A stretch of DNA of 64,000 bases, from the NCBI RefSeq assembly GCF_905220415.1, contig NC_059545.1, positions 9,992,001 to 10,056,000 on the forward strand, in the 5' to 3' direction. The position numbers were made by a program, and so were the translations under genes. The notes below the pieces were generated by a model. That model searched no databases. It saw nothing but the letters and a program-made list of their open reading frames with translations, and had not been told where the DNA came from. This DNA comes from Colias croceus (taxonomy: Eukaryota > Arthropoda > Insecta > Lepidoptera > Pieridae). Of this stretch, positions 36,801-48,800 are shown one piece after another. Every line of letters starts with the position of its first letter. The stretch's first letter is position 1.

Positions 36801-39800
36801 GAAAACTCCGATAGATCGTCGTACGTCAAGACAAGATGATGAAAGCCGGCTAGAACTAACGCCGTTGAGTCACGACGTTACGACGGCAGATGTTAATGTT
36901 GTATCAACGTTACCGAGAACTCCGCCAGCCACAGAGACCCACGCCACTCACACGATGGCTGAAATGGGCACCCACGAGTCGAAGAGTAAGGATTTTGGAT
37001 CAAAAGATACTCTTATATCGGCTACAGAAGTCCGTAAAGCGATGTCAATTCGCTCGGCACAGGCTGGTGTACGAAAACGTATATTAGAAGCGACACAGGA
37101 ATTACTTCAACGCGAATTAGAAGCAGCTCAAGCAGCAGCGCGATTAGCACGCGTTAAAATGGAACTCGCGGAATGTGAAAATGAGCTGTTAGAGTCCGAT
37201 AGTGATGAAAATGACTTCAAATCAGAACATGTAGAAAATTGGATCGCTGAAACAAATTACGCCGATGACAATGAACAGTGTAATAAACCGTCTATACAAA
37301 AGCTAGTTAAGGAAGAAGAAGAAGCTAGTTAGTTCGCCTCGGACGTGCCGACATTCGCCGCGGGTGACTGGAATAGCAAGCATACGCACTGGTTGTCTCG
37401 CTCTAACTGCCACAACGGCAACGCCCTCTATAACCTTATTGATTATAACAATATCGTAATAGAGGGTCCTCCTGAACCCACTCATTATCCCGATCAAGAC
37501 TCCTACCGCGCGGACATTATCGACTTTTCGATCCACAATGTGGTCCGCCAGTCGATAACGCAAACTGTCATTGTGGACGAACTCGACTCAGACCACCTGC
37601 CGGTATTGGCCGAGTTCGCTGCAGACAGTCCGGCAATCGCCCCATCCCGCTCCCTCCGATGTGTAAATTGGAAGTTATTTGCAAGCACGCTTGAGCGCTC
37701 CACCCCCGCACGCGCGGTTACAAGCGCCGCGGACGTGGAGTTGTTTGCGAATGATTTGCAAGATACACTACAAACCGCCCTCGTCCGAGCCACGACACAC
37801 AAACCGTCCACCTCCCGTCTCCCCCCCCTTCCCGGTTACCTCAAAAACCTTATCCAGAGGAAGCGATCTCTGCGACGGCAATGGCAGCGAACGCGCTGCC
37901 CGACCCTCAAGCGGCAACTTGTTCGGTTGCGTGAACAGGTTAGCACGGCGCTTGAGGAGCACAAAAGCGAGGGCTGGCACCGGTCGCTCGAACAGGCCGC
38001 CGAGGACTGGCCGTCGCTTCATCGACTCTGTCGCAGGTTCAAATCCTCAACCGCCCCCGCGCGCCCACTCACCGACTCCGCAGGTACTTATGTATACAGC
38101 CCTCAGGGTCGCGCTGACTTGTTTGCCGAACACCTGGCGCAAGTTTTTCAGCCGAACCCCCTGACGCCGTCGAACGCCGCCCACGCAACGGCAGTGAACG
38201 AATACCTAACGAGTTTTCTAAATTCACCGATGCCACTCGCTGGGGAAGCATTCTTCACGTCCCCGTCCGCCGTCCGCCGTGCGATTTCGCGTACAAAGTT
38301 GCGCAAAGCGCCCGGCGCGGACGGCGTGACGAATGAATCCCTCCGCCACCTCCCCCGTAAAACAGTCGCGGCTTTGTCGCGGCTGTTTAACGGTATATTA
38401 CGCTCCGGTCACTTCCCTTCAGTGTGGAAGACCGGACGCGTAATAATGATCCCCAAACCCGGAAAGAATGCTTCCTTACCGAGCAGCTATCGACCCATTA
38501 CTCTGTTGAGCACAGTCTCCAAAGTATTCGAGTCATTGCTGTTGCCAATGCTGCGCCCGTACTTGTCGCCTCGCGCTGAGCAATTCGGCTTTCGCGAGGC
38601 ACACAGTACCACCCTTCAGGTGACAAGAGTATTGCACCACCTTAGCTCCGCTTTGAACAAGAATGAGAGAGCGGTTGCAGTGCTGTTGGACATCGAAAAG
38701 GCTTTCGACCGCGTCTGGCATGAGGGCCTTATATATAAGATCCTTACCGCCACCCAGTGCCCCGCGCGGCTCGTGAGGATATTGCACTCCTTCCTCACGA
38801 ATCGTTCCTTTCACGTTTCCGTGTCCCCCGCCGTTTCACAAGACCACGCTGTGCAGGCGGGTGTCCCGCAGGGCAGCTGTTTATCGCCCGCGCTATACTC
38901 TGCCTACACAGACGATTTCCCCTCCCCCGCGCAACCCACTAACCATATCGTCGCTTTGTACGCCGACGATGTAGCCTTTGTCACCGCATCGATATGGACA
39001 TCGAACGCGGTGATAAAGGCGCAGCGTTGGTTGGACGAATTGCCTGCGTATTTTGAGCGCTGGCGGATTACCGCGAACGCTAGAAAGACACAGGCGATTG
39101 TATTCGGCGGTATGACCCCCTCCACCCACCTCACTCTGGCCGGTGAGCAAATCCCTTGGTCCAGCAATGTCACCTACCTGGGCATCACTATTGATCGCCG
39201 GCTTCGCTTTAACAGCCACGTGAAGCGGGTAATCAATAAGTGTAAATCCGCCCACGCAATACTTCGTCCGGTGTTGTCATCCGAACTCCCGCTGCGTATA
39301 AAGGTAAGTCTGTATAAGATTTACCTACGGCCGCTCCTCACGTACGCCGCGCCCGCCTGGTATGCGTTTGTGTGTGAAAGCCTGCGCCGCAAAATGCGTG
39401 CGCGGCAGTCGCTCGCATTACGCACTATCGCTGGCGCGCCGTGGTGCGTGAGGAACGAGCGGATACGCAGCGATCTCGGTGTGGAAACACTTGACGATTT
39501 CATCCTACGCCTATCCCAAAACATGTTTGCGCGCGCGGATGCATCCTCTCATTCCCATCTCCGAGGGATTGCACCGATGCGCGCCCCTCCCGAGTCGCGC
39601 TGTCCCTTTCCGCGCGACTTGTTATCACCCCCCCCTCCCGCGGCGTACACAACGCCCTCCTATCCACCGGAATTGCTAGCTGCAATGTCGGCACCCCGAA
39701 CCGCGCCTCCAGCGCCACCCTCCACCCACGCACTCCGTGCACTCCCTCACACCCCGGTGCATAACGCGCCATCCCTCCGATCCTTCCTACATGCACTTAT

Positions 39801-42800
39801 AGTGCATTCCGTCACTCCCACGCCCCCGCAAGTCCCGCACTCTACTGCTCCGGCGCGCCCAGCCGCGCCGCCCACTACCCCTACGCCTACACCAATACAA
39901 ATCCCGTCTGTCGGTACACAAGTACCCAGCCCACCTCCCCACCTATACTCCCACGCGCAATTGGCGCCTCCTACCCCGCCCATTCGTGTCGTTTCGCCCC
40001 AGTCCCCCTCCGTCCCCGGTCATGACACAACTCATGGCCGGGCTCGTAAAAGAAAGAGGTCGATTGATTCGTGCGACGCGGAATCAAATTCAAAAAAATA
40101 AGGGCTTTCACGCCCCCCCAAATTCCCGCCCGTGTTGACGGGCGGCGCTATATTCCCATTGAAGGGGGCTTCCCGCCCCGAACAATGTTCCCCACGCAGC
40201 CTCCTCGCGGAGGCTGCGTGTGCGAAGATCCCGATTGCAGGCAAATCAGTTCTCGGGAGTCAACGGTACGGAGCACAACTAACCTACGCGACTATCACCA
40301 GCCCTCGAAAGCTACTTGAAGAAGAATTGCTGCAGTTTTATTTCGCCGTTACACGTTATTGCGAAGCCCGCGTGCTTTGCACCGCGAAATACGCGTTCCT
40401 CTATTACGAGCAGAGGGTTGCATTGGTACCTAGTACGTTTTCAATGGCGCTAGCAGGAGCGTCGGGAGTGAGCGTGAACCAGCGTTCGAAGGCGTTCACT
40501 CAGCGGAGATAGACATACGTTGTGTATCGGCCGTGCACATAATATATCGCGTGACCTGCGTACGAGCAAAATCGTACTGCGCCTACGCCGCGATATACAC
40601 GGTCATACATTTTCCGTTTCCGCAACACAACAATTAATTACTACATATTATTTAGATGTGCTATTTACTAAAGGGAACTATATTTTCTATCACCAAAATT
40701 TAGATATATTTGTCATCAAGTTGTATCACCTAATAAATAGATCTATCACCACGAAATATTTTCGTTCTCAGATAAACAAAAATTGTTCCCAGGTACCTAT
40801 GAATTATCAAATTAATGTTAATATATGTGTAAAATAAGAGATCGATAACCAATAAAATTATATTGCATTACATGAATATAAACTTCGTTCTTATAATAAC
40901 AGTTTTGTTACTTAAATAATAGCTCTGTGCTCAGAATGGTAGATCTGTCACCAAATAAATCGATTATCGATCCCTGACTGCGACTCCTTTTTATTTGATA
41001 TTTTGTCACCAATACCGTATAGTAGTAACATTTTATTTCGTTCAGATATTAAATTAATAGTATTCGTTACCAATTTAATACATCAATTTATAATTTTAAT
41101 GAAAAAATGATCATAGGGGCGGAGACAAATTGGCGCGCTTTAAAAATTGACCAATATCTACAATTATGCTAGTCATAAGCCAGCTATTAAACCAGAGCTG
41201 ATTATTCTGTGGTTATTATTTTTAAGAATAAATATTGATTAGGTATTTTAACTTTAATTAAGGACGCTGTCACAAATCTGCGCTACTCAAATTTAGGTAT
41301 TTAACGTCGCAACGTGGTTCGCGGGAACATCACGCTCACGTAAACATAGCGCATTCCATTTTATAGACCATCTTCATACTTGATATTATTTTTAATTTTT
41401 AAATTTTATTGAAATTGATTCCAGAACATTATAACGAATTTTAAAAATTCATTTTCTTACTTTTATTAGTACTTAGGTACAATTATTCTGATAAGTATGT
41501 TAGTTAGTAACTAACTTAAAAAAGTGTGAGTATTTTACAAAACCTCTAGGAATTGTATGCAATATCTAAGCTTTTTAAGAAATGTTTAAAATACTTTTTT
41601 AAAAATTATCATACATATTATGTTACCGGCAATGTATTAAATCCGGCATTGTATACAATTCTTAGAAAAATATGTATGTTATTCCGAGATACGGTCGGAA
41701 TTAAATAAATTAGATTCGTCACATTACCTAGGAAATCTGAACTTTTCCTAAGGAGCAAACACATTTGCAAATGTGGGTGGTTTTTGGGGAAGCTATTACC
41801 CATATGAGGTCAAAACTAAAATCCAAGATGGCGCCGACGAAAATTTTACATCTTTTCGTCATGGGTGACATTTTCATGGTTTTTGGGGTAGCTATTAACC
41901 AATATGAGGTCAAAACTAAAATCCAAGATGGCGCCAACGAAAATTTTACATGTTTTCGTCACGGGTGTCATTTTCATGGTTTTTGGGGTAGCTATTCACC
42001 AATATGAGGTCAAAACTAAAATTTAAAATGGCGCCGCCAAAAATTTTACATCTTTTTCTCATGGGTGTCATTTTCATGGTTTTTGGAATAGCTATTATAC
42101 AATATGAGGTCAAAACTAAAATCCAAGTAGGCGCCAACGATGGTTCCTAAACATGTATTTCAATGCTCTTTAAGATTATTTTTAAGACTCTCCCGTAGTA
42201 TATAAGAATTCGACTATACAGGGTGTCCCACTATCAGTATACTAAGTGCTAAGGGACTTGTAGTTTTGCATACACTGATCACGTAAAAAATACTTAAACA
42301 ACAAAATTACATCAAAAAAATTTTGCTAAATTTTTCCTGAAAATCCATGTTTTCTTCTCTAACTTCGTGCAGCCGGTATATACCGCTTCGCTAATGTGAG
42401 TATTTTGTCTATGAAAACATAATCTTAAACGATAGCTCACGTGCGGGTGACAAAATTGGGCGGGTTGCTTTTTAGGGGTGTACACAAAGAGTTTTAAGAA
42501 TTCACCTATTTGAAAAAAAAATACATCTGGCATTTCATGAGTCTTAAAATAATTTTAAAGAGCATTGAAATACATGTTTAGGAACCATCGTTGGCGCCAT
42601 CTTGGATTTTAGTTTTGACCTCATATTGGTTAATAGCTACCCCAAAAACCATGAAAATGACACCCATGACGAAAAGATGACAAATTTTCGTCGGCGCCAT
42701 CTTGGATTTTAGTGTTGACCTCATATTGGTTAATAACTACCCCAAAAACCAAGAAAATGACACCCATGACGAAAAGATGTCAAATTTTCGTTGGCACCAT

Positions 42801-45800
42801 CTTGGATTTTAGTTTTGACCTCATATTGGTTAATAGCTACCCCAAAAACCATGAAATTGACACCCATGACGAAAAGATGTCAAATTTTCGTCGGCGCCAT
42901 CTTGGATTTTAGTTTTGACCTCATATTGGTTAATAACTACCCCAAAAACCATGAAAATGACACCCATGACGAAAAGATGTCAAATTTTCGTTGGCGCCAT
43001 CTTGGATTTTAGTTTTGACCTCATATTGGTTAATAGCTACCCCAAAAACCATGAAAATGACACCCATGACGAAAAGATGTATAATTTTCGTCGGCGCCAT
43101 CTTGGATTTTAGTTTTAACCTCATATTGGTTAATAGCTACCCCAAAAACCATGAAATTGACACCCATGACGAAAAGATGTAAAATTTTCGTCGGCGCCAT
43201 CTTGGATTTTAGTTTTAACCTTATATTGGTTAATAGCTACCCCAAAAACCATGAAAATGACACGCATGACGAAAAGGTGTAAAATTTACGGCGGCGCCAT
43301 TTTAAATTTTAGTTTTAACCTCATATTGGTTAATAGCTACCCCAAAAACCATGAAATTGACACCCATGACGAAAAGATGTAAAATTTTCGTCGGCGCCAT
43401 CTTGGATTTTAGTTTTAACCTTATATTGGTTAATATCCCTCAATAATTTATAGGTAAGAAGATAGATTAGGCTTTTAATTTTCTTAAAATGGTACCGTTT
43501 TAGACACCATTTTTTTGCATTTTATGCGATCATAGTGCTGGGAAAATCGTTTTTCAGCGACAATTTTGTATGACGTCGTACAATTTTTATAAGATGATCG
43601 TAGAACTGAATATATTATCTTTAAATTAAGATATTACTTTGTTCTCACGTGTAATTGCTTTGAGTTAAAATGGTACCGTAAAATATCGTTTTTTGTTCAA
43701 AATCTGTAATAGCACCCTTAAGTGTTTTATCTACTATTCTGCTAGCCATAAGCCAGCTATTTTAAACCAGCGCTGATTGTTCAGTGGTAATTATTTTAAA
43801 CAATAAATATTGATTATTTTGACTTTAATTATTTATTTATTTAGGATTTTAGGTGATTTATTGTGGAACTGATTTTGCATTGTTTGGTGACTACATTTTG
43901 GTGACAGATCTACTTTGAGGACAAACCCTATTATTTAAGAAACACAAAACTAATTAAATTGGTGATAGCTTAAATGATACCCTTTACTAAAAAGGTTTGA
44001 TGTCGGTGCACGGGCTTAATATTAAGTGCTTAGTGCTGGGCACCGACTTCAAACCTTTTTTTTTTTATTTTTTACTTTTCCGTTTTTGAAGTCGGTTTTT
44101 TAACGTAGTTTTTTTTATTTAATACTTTTTAGTGATTTTTCAACACGAATCAAACGAGCCCAAACTCGATAAAGTTGAGTCAATATATTACTGAGTTCCT
44201 ATGGCCACCTTCCGATTTGATAACCTCCTCCTTTTTTTTGGAAGTCGGTTAAAAATTAAGTGCTTACTTATTTTTTTACCGATTTTAACTAGGTATTTAT
44301 TCTTTTAATTTTCAGGCGTTAAAGCCCCTCCAATAAAAATATAATATATATATCTTATATATAAAAATGAATCCCAAAATGTGTTGGTAAGCGCATAACT
44401 CGAGAACGGCTGAACCGATTTCGATAATTCTTTTTTTATTATATTCCTTGAAGTACGAGGATGGTTCTTATGTAGAGAAAACGTAAACATGTACCACGGG
44501 CGAAGCCGGGGCGGACCGCTAGTTATAGATAATAATCGATAGCGAGACGTAACATTTGCAAACGAAACATTATCTTTTTAATGTGGACTCATACCATAAT
44601 AAACGCATTTTCTTTCTTTCTATTAATAAATAACCGAGATAAGATTTTCATAATGGCTTCATTTTAAACAAACCTAGGTTTTGGAACACAAAATAAGAAA
44701 AGAGGAGAAACAGCGGACGAGCTACGCATCTGCGAAGCGTTGACGACGGACGCTCTGCTCAAACTCGCCGAAATACTGGCCATCGAACCTGAACTGTCGC
44801 CCCTAAAGACGTCTCCTCATTTAGTAAGTTATCGTGTACATACTTTCTTGTTTTTTATTTTTGCGAGTCTTATTTTATACCTTTAGAAATTAAAATTTTG
44901 GAACGGATCGTATTAGTGTACCTATTGCACTCAGTGGCAGGCCTATATCCTATATTGTGGCATACATACATACATATATTTAAGTTACTACCTACTTGTT
45001 TCATTTTCTTTGGATCTTTTTTTATTTTATTTTTTTAACGTATTTCATTTCATTATTCTTTTTGATTAGGCCTCCGAGTAAAAATTGGGGCCGCCACCAT
45101 TACCAGACCTTAACCTAAACTACTTTTTTTATTGGCAATATGCCCACTAGCCGAGTGGACCAGCTACGGAAGCGTATTGGAAATGGCTGCACAAAGAATT
45201 AAAGGGCAGGTCGATGATGATAATTCGTATAAAATCCGTTAAAAGGTTATCCCACCAAAAACATAAATGTAAAAATTGGAGCCGAGTTCAATCGTTAACT
45301 TAATTTGCCAAAAATAGAAATGAGATCTAAATGTGTGCCAAGTTCTGTAGACAGTCCAGAAATTTATTTACAAAGATGTATTAAGTTCTTAGGTGAACTA
45401 TAAACTCAATTGTTTTATTTTCCCTTAGAGAACAACGTTTATTCCAAAACATGACTTTTTTAATTTGAATAATATAATTATTTTCACAAAGCAAACAACT
45501 AATGACCTATTGAACCTCATAATTTGACTTGGCTAGTTTTTAGAACCTCACAAAATATAAACAGTATGTAAAACTAGCCTCATCAAATAAGTCTACCCAC
45601 GACATCGCTACAGCGCGCACGCAAGAAATATCGCAAGTAAAAATCATAGTGTTTATTTACTGTTCTTACGACTCAAGTTATAATAAATAAGTGTGAAAGA
45701 TGCCGACAAAAAAATGTGCAAACTGTAATAAAAATATAACTTTAAAGCAACCAGGTCTAGAGTGTAGTAGATGTAACAAATCAGTCCACGCGTCAACCGT

Positions 45801-48800
45801 TTGTGCAAAGTTAACCGGCAAGCAACTGGCTGCACTTCGTAATTCTGACGGTTTGGAATGGAGCTGCGATCACTGCCTCAGTAATGTGTCTAGTCGTTCT
45901 TCCTTCTTCGTAACGCCAGACGAAAGTTCAGACGACGAGGATGCCCGCTCCAGCTCGACCCTCGATCAAAAAAAACTAGTGGCGAGTATTACACGAGAAA
46001 TGCAAAAAATCATCAAGGCCGAACTCGGCGATCTAACAACCGCAATGGAACATATGAATGGACAAATGACCGATCTCGAAGAATTGGTAAAAAGGCAGGA
46101 AAATACCATCAAAACATTACTTAACAAAAACACCGACCTAATTAACAAAAATAAAAATCTAGAACTACGGATTGCGGCTGCTGAACAGCATATTAATGAA
46201 ATTGATCAAAAATTGCTAGCCTGTACTATTGAAATTGCAGGAGTTCCAGAAGCTACCAATCAAAATCTAAATAGTGTGTTGGAAAGTGTTGCCCAGAACT
46301 TACAAGTTAACATATTATGTGATGTACTATCATCCCGCCGCATGCCAAAACCCCAAAATCGTCCCCAACCAGGAAACATCATCGTGGAGGTCAAATCAAA
46401 TGTGGTGCGTAATCAATGGCTTGCATCAGCTAAACAAAAAGAAATCACGGTTGGTGATATCTTGCCCCGATTGCCCTCAGATCAAGCAACACGTCGTGTG
46501 TTTGTCCGCGAAGCATTAACCCACCGTACAAAAACCCTCCTCTACAATGCTCAACAAAAATTAAAAGACAGTTACAAGTTTGTGTGGTGCAAGGCTGGTA
46601 TTGTGTACGCTAAAAAACTTGATGATAAAAGCCGGCCATTTATAATAGCTGTGTTTTACCTGAAATAAAACACATATTAAATACTTACCTATATTTGAAG
46701 CTTACTTATTGAGAAGGTACCTAGCTTTTTCCGCCTATTTTCCCTCTCTTTCTCGTTGTATATATGCTATCTCTCTCGCACACGGCACACCTCCCACCAG
46801 GTGGCGCGGCCGGCGCACGATAATGTGCAGGCGCTAGATCTTCTTCATTGAGTCGAAATACTCAACAGGTGGACGTTAAGTGTAAGCTTCAAATATAGGT
46901 AAGTATTTAATATGTGTTTTATTTCAGGTAAAACACAGCTATTAAACACTTGACCGTAATTTGAAGCTTACTTATTGAGACCTGTTTGTTACCCACCTGG
47001 TGTACAATATATGGACGCCAATGTGAATTTGAATAGGTACATAAGTAATTACTTATTTCTTTATTTGAAAGAGTAAGGTGTGCAGATAGTATACCAATAA
47101 ATCACACAAATTTTTAAATTTTTATATTATTTATATTAACAATAAAAAGTTAATCAAATAAGAACCAAAAAGTAAATCATAATGATTAAAAGTATTAGAA
47201 CTTATGAGATTGGTTCAAGCGTACCTTAGTTAACCTTTTGGGCTTGAAAAGTTAAAGTTACTACAATTTCCACTATCTTTAGCGTAAATCTGCGAAAGAG
47301 CAAGTAACGACTTTTAATTACGCATTTAGATGTTACTTACAAAATTAAGCAACAGCTCATCACCGACGAGGCAAGAATACCTCAAACTCAAACCTTTATT
47401 TATTCAATTAGACTTCTGTAGAAGCACCATTGAATCCTCATAACATAGATTTACCAGCTGTCTCAACTCACACAGTTCTAACCCAACCTGCTACTAGCGG
47501 ACAAGTAGAGACCTTGGTCTTTACTTTTAGGGTCAAATAAATTAAAAGGTCATCCCTTGGATAAGGTAATAAAATAAACCAGGTAAGCGGTTTAAATTAT
47601 AATACAGATAATATGTAACATCCAACCAAAGCGTGCGGTGTCTATTAATGTTTAGAGCCAACGCCACCGATCATAATATAAACATGGCTGGTACTTTCAG
47701 TGCAATGCATGAATTATTTATTTAAAACTGATAGGTTTTAAACTCTGTACTGGAAACATATAATGAACTCAAGAAGTTAGAGACTAAAATGATAAGAGCT
47801 TATCTGTGTCCCAAACCTGCAATTACTACAGCTAAGTACGTTAAGTTTTAATCAAATTAATTTTAAGGTATAGTTATGGTTTACATCAGAACTTATATAC
47901 CAAAAGTCTCGGGACTACATAACGTGACTTATTTATAATGAAAGTGTTTGTGCATAACATCTAGGCCATCAACAGCTATATGAACGTCAGATAGGAAATG
48001 AGCCAAATTTATCCAGTAAGTAACAAAGGTTTTTAATTATACTTATTCTAATTCAACCAACTTCTACTAGCTACTCCGTATGTCTTTTGGGTAGACGGAG
48101 GCAAATAGGATTTTTCTTCCGACTATAACATTTGATATTTGGAAAATGTATACATTTCTGTATACCTTCAGAGTCAGATTCTAGTGGTGCAGCACTAAAC
48201 ACTGTCTATTAGGTGAATGGTGCTGCTGACCGGGCCTTCAGTTCTGCTTTCCAGAATACCTTCGCCCTTCTCGGTGCTACTACTACTGAAATAGCAGTAC
48301 TCTTACACGTCGTTCAGGCCTCGAACTGACTAGGATTTCTCATATTATCGTTACAACCCTCGCTCGCTCTAACGAGAACAAATTATCGCTAAGGAATTCT
48401 GCTGCAGGACAATGGCAACAGATTAATATGCATTATTATGTTCAGGAATATGGTGCGTTCTGAATACTATCGTCGTCTGAAGGTATCTCCTTTCGATTAA
48501 CTGCATTAAGGGTGCAGATCTGATCCCATTTTTGTTCCGTAGGAATGCTACGACTGCCTAAACGTTAAACTGGACAAAGAAAGTTGCCCTGAATATGGTC
48601 GGTTGTTCCAACATCCCTAATATGGCTAGCTTACCTTAGTTACCCCTTGATTGTAACTGCTACCAATGGAGGCACTGCTCGTGGGTTGTCCACAGTTTTT
48701 CGAGTGCAAAAATGAAGAACTGAACTCGTGGGGATCTATGTCGAATGAATCTGTTTTAAGATTATGAAAGGACAGTTGGTTGTGGATGCGAAGACAGGAC

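Larger units (their letters stand above)
32345..40632 (+). mobile_element. Composite BEL/Pao insertion with three LTRs
   Basis: Order: LTR 32345-33141, gag-protease 33142-35884, LTR 35885-36681, second partial gag 36682-37317, Jockey-like LINE 37318-40237, partial LTR 40238-40632. The LTR starts TGTTAGCG and ends ACAACA and is followed by the primer-site text TTTTTGGTCCTTCGAGCC; the polypurine tract agcacgagggggagga precedes the second LTR. ATTAA at 32340-32344 and 40633-40637 is one target duplication for the whole unit. Most of pol is missing. Confidence 0.82.

Noticed and set aside
37503..39983. Minus-strand frames under the Jockey-like LINE
   Set aside because: They mirror a GC-rich plus-strand coding region with clear reverse transcriptase motifs.
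42712..43182. Series of overlapping open frames on both strands
   Set aside because: They arise from repetition of a 100-bp unit; the length is not a multiple of 3 and the protein text changes frame every unit.
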